Source: Capra hircus (lineage: Eukaryota; Chordata; Mammalia; Artiodactyla; Bovidae). From it: 64,000 nucleotides of DNA. Below, one piece after another: positions 55,691 through 64,000 of the stretch. The stretch lies in assembly GCF_001704415.2 (NCBI RefSeq), contig NC_030808.1:85224594-85288593 (forward strand). Reading direction: 5' to 3'. A model generated the notes under the pieces. The model was not told where the DNA came from. It saw nothing but the letters and a program-made list of their open reading frames with translations, and made no database searches. The position numbers and the translations under genes are program-made. Numbering within the stretch: position 1 is the stretch's first letter; each line of letters starts with the position of its first letter.

Positions 55691-56959
55691 AATTTTACTA
55701 CAAAACAGAACATTGGACTTAGCTATTGGATGTGTTGACTTTTTGGATGTGTGGTTTAGGAGAGGGAAAAATCAAGGGTAGTTCTGAGATTTCTGACTTG
55801 GAAAATTAAGTGGATGTTGTTGGGAAGACTTGAATTGAGGAGGCGAATGAGAAGGCAGGTAGTGCATCTCACTGTTCTGTGTTCCTCCAGGTTTATGCTG
55901 TGAGCTGGCCTTAGGGCGCCCTAGGAAATCTTTCTGGGCTTCAGTAACCACTCTATACCAATTCCACCATGAAGAACATGCAGTCATACTTCCACTATGG
56001 AATCACCTGGGAGCTGCCCTTAGGACACAGTCAACCATGAGTTCCAAAGAAACTGACAAATCATTCAAAGAAAGCAATGTTGACTTTCACTGGTATTGTT
56101 CCCATTGACTTGTAAATAAGTGCACTTGTGTAGGACAAAAATTCCTACACACACTGCCTCTGGTTACACAGAAACAGCTGAGGGCAAACAAGGTGGTGCT
56201 TAGCAAAGTCAGGACCCTGTGCTTGGCATCCTCAGGATGCCCCTCCTTGTTGATTCCCCAGGGTTACAAAGATATTTTCCTTTCTGCCTTTCCTGTCTTT
56301 CTCTGAAACCTGCAGCCCACCAACATGCATCTTTCCAGCAGGTCCCCCCTCTACATCTTCTCCCTTCCCCCTTCTCCTAGGTGGTGGTGGGGGGGGAGTC
56401 TCTCTTCCCTTCCTCTCTGCCCTTCCCCAAGCCTGGCTTTGCTTTCTGTATTGAGAGATTCAATCCTATGTTAGTTAATATCAAATAATACTGGAATCAT
56501 AACTCACTTTTCCTAAAGCCCTATGTTTTCTAGCCTATGGGATGCTATGTGAATTTGAAAATGTTAGAATATATATTTTCAAAGTCTCTGATGTGGAAGC
56601 ATGTTGTTTGGCAATAAAACAATTCCCTGCTTCTCCAAATAATTTAAGTTACAACCAGAGTTTGTCTGTTTGAGAGTTTTCCAAAGATTCCTTAGAAATT
56701 AACAGGACTCTAGAAAAATAATGATCAAATGGGTTAGGAAAACTTACCTCCTATATTGCCCTAAAACAGCTTCACCAATAATGGTGGTTATTAAAGGCTA
56801 GGTAGAGTTCTATGATAAAATCTTTTATATCAAAATTTCCTATATTTGTTATGCTTTTTACCTTCCTCTTCCTTTTTATAGAGTTCCATTATTATATCAT
56901 GAACTAGTGATTCACAGTTTGATACTGGTATAATCAATTCCCTTAAAAATCAACATTCT
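55691..56959. other. Unassigned DNA
   Basis: 1.27 kb, no gene or transposon recognised. C/T- and G-rich patches at 56330-56420. Confidence 0.4.
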
Positions 56960-57220
56960 CCCCAATATTATTATTGTTATTTACTGAGTACATTTTGTTA
57001 AGCTCCTGATAAGAATAACCTTGTTTAATCCTCACCATAACTATATGACATAAGTACCATCCACTTGACAGATGAGGAAAAGGAGGCCTTGAGAAAATTT
57101 AAAAAAAATTCCACCAAAAATCAAACCACCAAAATCAAACCACCAAAATCAAACCACCATTAAATGGCACAGTCGGGATTCAGCTGTTTCTGTCTGATTC
57201 TGGAGACCTGTGTTCCTCTT
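56960..57220 (-). mobile_element. MIR SINE with internal tandem array
   Basis: Reverse MIR: 'CTTGTTTAATCCTCACCATA', 'TGACAGATGAGGAAAAGGAG', then 'TTAAATGGCACAGTCGGGAT'. The usual 'gtcacacagcta'-type middle is replaced by three 14 bp repeats. Confidence 0.75.
57117..57158. repeat. 14 bp tandem repeat, three units
   Basis: AAAATCAAACCACC occurs three times in perfect register (57117, 57131, 57145), with a partial unit before it. Confidence 0.92.
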
Positions 57221-57415
57221 CTCAGGGACTTATAAGAGTCTTTCTCGATGGTGTCTGACTCCATACTTGGATCTGATTTCTAAGGAGTGGAGGCCTGGGA
57301 GGTGACAGCAGAAGACGGAAGGGGAAATGCAGGGCAGGAAAAACAGGGCCCCTGGCATGGCAGCTCCTCCCCACCTGGCAATTCTCCCTTTAGTTACTTT
57401 ATGGTCTCTCAAAAT
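57221..57415. other. Unassigned spacer
   Basis: Purine-rich at 57285-57350. No gene. Confidence 0.35.
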
Positions 57416-57495
57416 GGGCTTTGGTTTCCTCATCTGAAAAATGGACATACTGATATTTCTCGGGATTGTTACAAGGCTCTAAGTTAAAAATCTAT
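57416..57495 (+). mobile_element. MIR SINE, partial
   Basis: 'TTTCCTCATCTGAAAAATGG', 'GGGATTGTTACAAGGCTCTA': MIR 3' half in plus orientation, opposite to the MIR at 56960. A BovB sits just after it. Confidence 0.65.
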
Positions 57496-57505
57496 AAGTG
57501 CTTAT
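57496..57505. repeat. Left TSD of BovB
   Basis: AAGTGCTTAT, repeated exactly at 60596-60605. Confidence 0.88.
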
Positions 57506-58020
57506 CAGTTCAGTTCAATTCAGTCACTCAGTTGTGTCTGACTCTTTGCAACGCAATGGACTGCAGCATGCCAGGCCTCCTAGTCCGTCACCAACTCCCG
57601 GAGTTTACCCAAACTCATGTCCATTGAGTCTATGATGCCATCCAACCATCTCATCCTCTGTTGTCCCCTTCTCCTCCCACCTTCAATCTTTCCCAGCATC
57701 AGGATCTTTTCAAATGAGTCAGTTCTTCACATCAGGCAGCCAGAGGATTGGAGTTTCAGCTTCAGCATCAGTCCTTCCAATGAATATTCAGGACTGAATT
57801 CCTTTAGGATGGACTGGTTGGATCTCCTTGCTGTCCAAGGGACTCTCAAGAGTCTTCTTCAACACTACAGTTCAAAAGCATCAGTTCTTCAGTGCTCAGC
57901 TTTCTATAGAGTCCAACTCTCATATCCATACATGACTACTGGAAAAACCAAAGCTTTGACTAGATGGACCTTTGTTGGCGAAGTATTGTCTCTGCTTTTT
58001 AATGTGCTGTCTAGGTTAGT

Positions 58021-58728
58021 CTAACTTTTTACTCCATAGTCAAGGAGTAAGTGTCTTTTAATTTCATGGCTGCAATCACCATCTGCAGTGATTTGGGAGC
58101 CCCCAAAAATAAAGTCTGACACTGTTTCCACTGTTCCCCCATCTGTTTGCCAAGAAGTGATGGGACTAGATGCCATGATCTTAGTTTTCTGAATGTTGAG
58201 CTTTAAGCCAACTTTTTCACTCTCCTCTTTCACTTTTATCAAGAAGCTCTTTAGTTCTTCTTCACTCTCTGACACAAGGGTGGTGTTATCTGCATATCTG
58301 AGGTTATTGATATTTCTCCCAGCAATCTTGTTTCCAGCTTGTCCTTCACCCAGCCCAGCATTTCTCATGATGTACTCTGCATATAAATTAAATAAGCAGA
58401 GTGACAATAAACATCCTTGATGTATTCCTTTCCCTATTTGGAACCAGTCTGTTGTTCCATGTCTGGTTCTAACTGTTGCTTCCTGACCTGCATACAGATT
58501 TCTCAAAAGGCAGGTCAGGGGCTCTGGTATTGCCAACTCTTGAAGAATTTTCCACAGTTTGATGTGATCCATACAATCAAAGGCTTTGGCATAGTCAATA
58601 AAGCAGAAATAGATGTTTTTCCAGAACTCTCTAGCTTTTTCAGTGATCCAGCAGATGTTGGAAATTTGATCTCCAGTTCCTCTGCCTTTTCTAAATCCAG
58701 CCTGAACATCTGGAAGTTCCCAGTTCAC
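58021..58728 (-). pseudogene. BovB RT remnant (235 codons), catalytic box YADN
   Basis: 'QAGFRKGRGTGDQISNIC', 'YFCFIDYAKAFDCMDHIKL' (palm with first catalytic Asp), 'KGIHQGCLLSLCLFNLYAEY', then 'LRYADNTTLVSE'. The second Asp of YADD is Asn, which should inactivate the polymerase. The frame ends after 'SHEIKRHLLLDYGVKS', where an indel near 58030 breaks register. Confidence 0.9.
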
Positions 58729-59242
58729 ATACTGTTGACCTGGCTTGGAGAATTTTAAGCATTACTTTGCTAGTATGTGAGATGAGTACAGTTGTGCGGT
58801 AGTTTGAGCATTCTTTGGCATTGCCTTTCTTTGGCATTGAAATAAAAACTGACCTTTTCCAGTCCTGTGGCCACTGCTGAGTTTTCCAAATTTGCTGGCA
58901 TATTGAGTGCAGCACTTTCACAGCATCATCTTTCAGGATTTGAAACAGCTCAACTGGAATTCCATCACCTCCACTAGCTTTGTTCATAGGGATGCTTCCT
59001 AAGGCCCACTTGACTTCACATTCTAGGATGTCTGGCTCTAGGTGAGTGATCACACTATTGTGATTATCTGGGTCATGAAGATCTTTTTTGTATGGTTCTT
59101 CTGTGTATTTTTGCCACCTCTTCTTAATATCTTCTGCTTCTGTTAGGTCCATACCATTTCTGTCCTTTATTGTATGCATCTTTTCATGAAATATTCCCTG
59201 GGTATCTCTAATTTTCTTGAAGAGATCTCTAGTCTTTCTCAT
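58691..59242 (-). pseudogene. BovB linker/RT N-terminal remnant (183 codons)
   Basis: 'KTRDLFKKIRDTQGIFHEKM', 'DRNGMDLTEAEDIKKRWQKY', 'NKASGGDGIPVELFQILKDD' and 'SVFISMPKKGNAKECSNYR' run in frame into the RT fingers, then the frame is lost near 58735. Upstream neighbour of the RT remnant at 58021-58728. Confidence 0.88.
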
Positions 59243-60147
59243 TCTCTTGTTTTCCTCTATTTCTATGCATTGATCAATGAGGAAGGCTTTTCTTATCTCT
59301 CTTTGCTATTCCTTGGAACTCTGCATTCAGATGGGTATATCTTTCCTTTTCTCCTTTGCTTTTCACTTCTCAGCTATTTGTAAGGCCTACTCAGACAGCC
59401 ATTTTGCTTTTTTTGCATTTCTTTTTTTTGGGGATGGTCTTGCTCCCTGTCTTCTGTACAGTGTCACAAACCTCCATCCATAGTTCTTCAGGCACTCATC
59501 TATCAGATCTAATCCCTTGAATCTATTTCTCTTTTCCACTGTATAATCATAAGGGATTTGATTTAGGTCATACCTGAATAGTCTAGTGTTTTTCCCTACT
59601 TTCTTCAATTTCAGTCTGAATTTGGCAATAAGGAGTTCATGATCTGAGCCACAGTCAGCTCCCGGTCTTGTTTTTGCTGACTGTATAGAGCTTCTCCATC
59701 TTTGGCTGCAAAGAATATAATCAATCTGATTTCAGTATTGACCATCTGGTGATGTCCATGTGTAGAGTCTTCTCTTGTGTTATTGGAAGAGGGTGTTTGC
59801 TATGACTAGTGCATCCTCTTGGCAAAACTCCATTAGCCTTTGCCCTGCTTCATTCTGTACTCCAAGGTCAAATTTGCCTGTTACTCTAGGTATTTCTTGA
59901 CTTCCTACTTTTGCATTCTAGTCCTCTATAATGAAAAGGATATCTTTTGGGGGTGTTAGTTCTAGAAGGTCTTGTAGGTCTTCATAGAACCATTCAACTT
60001 CAGCTTCTTCAGCATTAGTGGTTGGGGCATGGACTTAGATTTCTATGGTATTGAATGGTTTGCCTTGGAAACAAACAGAGATCATTCTGTCATTTTTGAG
60101 ACTGCATCCAAGTACTGCATTTTGGACTCTTCTGTTGACCATGATGG

Positions 60148-60387
60148 CTACTCCATTTCTTTGAAGGGATTCTTGCCACAGTAGTAGATATAATGGTCAT
60201 CTGAGTTAAATTCACCCATTCCAGTCCATTTTAGTTCACTGATTCCTAAAATATCAATGTTCACTCTTGCCAGCTCCTGTTTGACCACTTCCAATTTACC
60301 TTGATTCACTGACCTAACATTCCAGGTTCCTATGCAATACTGCTCTTTACAGCTTCGTACTTTGCTACTATCACCAGTCACATCCAC
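60148..60387 (-). pseudogene. BovB endonuclease N-terminal remnant (79 codons)
   Basis: 'YCIGTWNVRSVNQGKLEVV' and 'DILGISELKWTGMGEFNSDD' keep the Asn and the metal-binding Glu of the APE-like nuclease. The frame breaks after 'YYCGKN' by a one-base loss. Confidence 0.88.
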
Positions 60388-60595
60388 AACTTGGTATTAT
60401 TGTTGCTTTGGCTCCGTTTCTTCTTTCTTTCTGGAGTTATTTCTCCACTGACCTCCAGTAGCATATTGGGCACCACAGACCTGGGGAGTCCATCTTTCAG
60501 TGTCCTATCTTTTTGCCTTTTCATTACTGTTCATGGGGTTCTCAAGGCAGGAATACTGAAGTGGTTTGCCATTCTCTTCTCCAGTCGACCACATA

Positions 60596-60605
60596 AAGTG
60601 CTTAT
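60596..60605. repeat. Right TSD of BovB
   Basis: AAGTGCTTAT, identical to 57496-57505. Confidence 0.88.
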
Positions 60606-60659
60606 AGTATACTGCTTTGTCATCCTGAGGCACTGGTGAATGACATGTATAAATCCCCA

Positions 60660-60843
60660 AGATATGGTGATAATATCACCTTGGACAATTTTTTAAATCT
60701 CTTAGTTTCTTTAGTGTCTTAGTTTCTTCACTTGTAAAAAGGGGATAACAATGTCACCTATATCATAGGGTGATTGTGAATATTATATATCAAGTTAACA
60801 CATAGAGCACATAGGGAGCACTATATTTATTATTATTATTTCC
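60660..60843 (+). mobile_element. MIR SINE
   Basis: 'CACCTTGGACAATTTTTTAA', 'TCACTTGTAAAAAGGGGATA', 'CATAGGGTGATTGTGAATAT' and 'TAGAGCACATAGGGAGCAC' in MIR order. Ends in a short TTA run (60828-60840). Confidence 0.78.
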
Positions 60844-61615
60844 CTACAGCTGGCTGACACCATGGTGGCAGCTCTAGAGAGTACACCTAGAATGCTGTCC
60901 ATGGAATGAAAAACATTAGGCTCTCCACCTCCAAAGACTCTATTGTCTGTAAGTAAGACCATTACTCTTTTGTCCAAACAACTGCCATATGCCTCAAAAA
61001 TTTGATGTGCTAGCTAGACTTCATGCGCTAGCCACTCTTCAGCAAAGCCCCTTAGACTCTAAGGGGAGAATTGTAAACAATTTTTAATCTCTTTTTTCAG
61101 TGAGCATTGATTGTGGTTAGCCTCAGGAAGCTTTGGAAGTTTTGGAAATAGCCAGCTACCACTGCCACAGTCACTTTCCACATTGCTTGGCCAGAAGAGA
61201 AAGAAGAAATAACCTAGTTCCCCTCGCCATCTCTACCCTCCACACAGAGGATCCCTGAGCCACGGCATGGACACTGTTATGTTATGGCATTATGCCTCGC
61301 TGTGAATTTGCAGAGCAGTGAGGAAACACTGCTAAGCTGCAAAGCTTCTGCATTTCCATGCAGGTGAGTTCACAGAAAAAATAGATACAAAAGCAACAAA
61401 AAAAACTTTAGGATGATGCTGAAGATTTCTGCTTGGAAAATGGAAACAAATTTTATTGGAATGCATAGAATTAGTCTTTCCTGATTAAATGCTTTGGTTA
61501 CTAGAAAATTTTTTTTGCTTCAATTCATATCAATAATATTTCTAAATGATATGTTTTATTGCAGTTATTTTATAAAATAAAACTTTGAATTAATAGAGAA
61601 AAATCTATAAAACAT
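60844..61615. other. Unassigned DNA
   Basis: No gene or transposon recognised. Confidence 0.4.
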
Positions 61616-62150
61616 GGACAAATATTAAAGATATGAAAGCCATGCATAATCACTGTTTGATGTGAGAACCTGTCAATGTTTCAGTATTTTTAATACACAT
61701 ATATTAAGCATACATCATACTAGTATTAAGTATACATCATAATAGTATAACTCTACATCTTTACATAATTTTCATAAAATGGGGATTATACTGTTCTATG
61801 TACTTGTTTCATAAATTTGCTTTTAAGAGTAATAATATATTCTGAACATTTTTTTGACCTTAAATATTTGCCAAAATTATTTGAATGGCTAAATGAAGTT
61901 CCATCATATGCATATACAAAGATTGATTGCAGGAATCTCCTATTGTCAAACATTTACATTGTTGCCAAAATTTTAGTTAAAATTTAAGTTACTTATAAAC
62001 TGTGATAAAAATAGTCTTGTACATAACTTCTAACATGCATTTCTGTTTATGAATTTAAAAGTCTAGGAGTGAAATTATTTGGATTATAAAGGATATGGAT
62101 ATTATAAATACAGCTGACCTTTCTTTTGCCAGTTTAACTCAATAATAGAA
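61616..62150 (-). mobile_element. Ancient L1 (L1M/HAL1-like) remnant
   Basis: Antisense old L1: 'TTTGAATGGCTAAATGAAGT', 'ATTGTCAAACATTTACATTG', 'GTCTAGGAGTGAAATTATTT'. Heavily decayed. Confidence 0.55.
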
Positions 62151-62441
62151 AGTAAAAAGGTAAAAGAGCCCAAATTCCATACCACCTAAGTCCCTCCATA
62201 AACGAGATCCTGAGCTACTTTTTCAGTTTTAGGTAGGTCTAATTTCTCTCTTTTCTCCCCTCCCTCCTCCCTTCTCACACTCTTCCCAGAGCCCCTTGAG
62301 CCCCAGGCATAGTAGCACTTGCTATCGTTGAATAATTCCTAAACTTAATAGATCTGGGCTTTTACTCCTTCTGCTCTCCCCACCTAGAATGTTCTTTTCA
62401 ACACAGGCAGGTGACTGCCCATCCCGCAAGTCCTGTCCAAT
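62151..62441. other. Unassigned spacer
   Basis: C/T-rich at 62245-62290. Nothing recognised. Confidence 0.35.
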
Positions 62442-62618
62442 CTTGAGTAAACAACAACCTCTGTGGGCCTCAGATCCCACACCTTTGACACAGACAATAG
62501 TAATATTACTTTCCTAGTAATATTGTTTGAGGATCAATGAGCTAATACAAAATCCTTAAAATAACACTTGCCTAAATTTAAGAAATACTCAACAAATGTT
62601 AGTTGTTTAATTATTGTT
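62442..62618 (+). mobile_element. MIR SINE, decayed
   Basis: 'CCTCTGTGGGCCTCAGATCC', 'GAGGATCAATGAGCTAATAC' and 'AAATACTCAACAAATGTTAG' follow MIR. Confidence 0.65.
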
Positions 62619-62757
62619 ACCTGACAGTTCATCATCTGTGTTATGCAACCAGTTTATACATAATTGCACTCGTTTTTAGAAGACCTGCCAGCTCTAGGAT
62701 TTCACAAATTTATGGCAGTTGTTAGAATCTTAAAGGGACCACAGAGATATCTAAGTG

Positions 62758-62922
62758 CATGTTCAAAGTTTGAAGAGACACTTGGGGAATGTGTTAAAAA
62801 TGCAGATGCCTGAAGCCCACCCCAGTCCTATTAAACCAGAATCTCTGGTGGAAGGCCTAGAAAAGTGCATTTTTATCAAGCTCCAGGTGATTATGAAGCA
62901 TGATAAAGTTTGGGAAATACTC
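62758..62922 (+). mobile_element. MER20-like (hAT-Charlie) remnant
   Basis: 'GGGGAATGTGTTAAAAATGC', 'GATGCCTGAAGCCCACCCCA', 'AACCAGAATCTCTGGTGG', 'CAAGCTCCAGGTGATTATGA', end 'AAAGTTTGGGAAATAC'. Non-coding DNA transposon. MER5/MER20 boundary not certain. Confidence 0.68.
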
Positions 62923-64000
62923 ATCATAGTCTGAAATCATAGGTCTGCCAGTGAGAGGACAAGGCCACAAAAGCTTAAATAATACTCCTTCAAAGAAAGT
63001 AAAAAAAAGCCATCTAGTTTGTGGAATGAAAGAACTGCTGTATCTCACATCACCAGTGAAACACAAATGATTTCAAGGATGCTTCAATGATGCTGTGGTT
63101 CCAAGCTTTTGTACTGGAATAAAGGAAGAACATGAGCTCTGGTCAGGCTTAAAATTTGATTTCAGATCTGTTGGCAGAAAGATTGATCAAAGTTCGACCT
63201 AATTGTGGTCTTTCATTTATGGTGAAAACATGAATCCCAATGAAGAATTGATCTCAATCACTGAACAGTGAGTGACACAACTGTAAACACACATCTACAC
63301 CATGCAAGACAAAGCAGCTTGCTCCCGATGAAGACAGTTCTATTTTGTCTTGTCTATTTAATTTGACATTTGTCTTTTGGCAGAAGATGCATTACTGAGA
63401 CGAGGAATAGAGATGATGTCTCCTTCCTTTTGGAACCACATGAAGAAGTTTCATTTTATTTTAGGGGTGAGCGGATGTGTGAGTTGAGGGACGATTTCCT
63501 GTATAATTACTTCTGAGATACATATTTCCATTTGAGAAAAAGCCATACAAGAAAATGAAGTCCATTCTTAATAAATCAGACTATTCATTTTATTCAAGGA
63601 CCATTTCTATTTTTGAAAGCAAACATAGTTGATTCTGAAGTCAAACACAACAGTGGTATGAGACTACCACTCCCACTGATTAAATCATGTGATTAGAATA
63701 GAGCTCCAATTTTAAATAAACAAAATTAAGACCTTTTTAAAAAATATAATGGTACTGAGTTTTCTGATAAAGAACATATTTCCTAAATGAAAAGAGAGAC
63801 TTATCCACAATTGTTACTTGCAGAAATAAAAAACTGTAGCATCTACAGGAAACCTCTGGGGCTATTTGTTATGCTTGCCATAGTATTATTATTAAAGAGA
63901 AAAATTAACTACCAGAGTATACACAGGCAAATGGGCCCAATGTCTTGTGCCCTGGTTGCCTTGTCCCCACACACCAATGGGACAGGTTCTTGGGAAGGAG
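62923..64000. other. Unassigned DNA to window end
   Basis: About 1.1 kb without recognised transposon or gene. Could be conserved non-coding sequence. Confidence 0.4.

Larger units (their letters stand above)
57506..60595 (-). mobile_element. BovB LINE, 3.09 kb, slightly 5'-truncated
   Basis: 3' end at 57506, then RT (58021 to about 58900), linker (about 58690-59610) and endonuclease (about 59620-60390). It ends in the leader near 'CTCCAGTCGACCACAT'. It lacks the far 5' leader seen at 37850-38049. A perfect 10 bp TSD flanks it. Many frameshifts, and the catalytic box reads YADN. Differences from other copies suggest an older insertion. Confidence 0.96.

Noticed and set aside
57117..57158. 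CRISPR-like array
   Set aside because: Directly adjoining 14 bp units without spacers, in mammalian DNA: a simple tandem repeat.
1..64000. Previously undescribed gene system
   Set aside because: All clear coding signals are LINE remnants. Nothing else shows conserved motifs, operon order or gene structure.

Overview
The window is mammalian nuclear DNA from a ruminant, most likely a pecoran such as cattle, sheep, goat or deer. The evidence is the repeat set: many tRNA-Glu-derived Bov-tA SINEs, dimeric BOV-A2 SINEs, single Bov-A units, and long BovB (RTE-type) LINEs, over an older layer of L1, L2, MIR, MER5/MER20 and MaLR sequence shared by placental mammals. I cannot tell the species. I found no protein-coding gene, exon set, RNA gene or processed pseudogene that I can support. 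Every long open frame I could identify is a broken piece of a BovB or L1 reverse transcriptase/endonuclease, or an antisense translation of one. The window reads as intergenic or deep intronic DNA.

Layout. 0-6.5 kb: SINEs and small BovB pieces among ancient MIR/L2/L1 remnants. 6.5-12.1 kb: one plus-strand L1, split by a SINE and by a 2.45 kb minus-strand L1 whose target-site duplication (TSD) is still visible. 12.1-18.3 kb: MIR, L2 and a long AT-rich old L1 on the minus strand, hit by three SINEs. 18.3-27.8 kb: three BovB copies (plus, minus, plus) and more SINEs. 27.8-34.4 kb: mostly old L1, MER20 and unassigned DNA. 34.4-42.2 kb: a dense nest with a BOV-A2, a nearly full-length BovB on the minus strand, a Bov-A, and a second BovB that I read as one insertion whose 5' part is inverted (twin priming), bounded by a perfect 10 bp TSD. 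42.2-47.1 kb: MIR, L1, MER5A, a solo MLT1-type LTR and SINEs. 47.1-54.5 kb: the longest stretch in which I recognise no transposon, a candidate conserved non-coding region. 54.5-64 kb: old L1 with a BOV-A2, MIRs, a 3.09 kb BovB with a TSD, old L1, MIR and MER20.

There is no operon-like cooperation to describe. The biology is retrotransposition: BovB and L1 are autonomous LINEs. From established knowledge, Bov-tA/BOV-A SINEs share 3' sequence with BovB and depend on LINE enzymes. The most interesting points are the inverted BovB with its shared TSD, the two different 5' leaders on BovB copies (a 59 bp tandem unit versus a leader that looks like ruminant L1 5' UTR), the L1-in-L1 nest, and the transposon-poor island. 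I did not find a previously undescribed molecular system. Family names are from recognition by eye, and edges of ancient elements are approximate.
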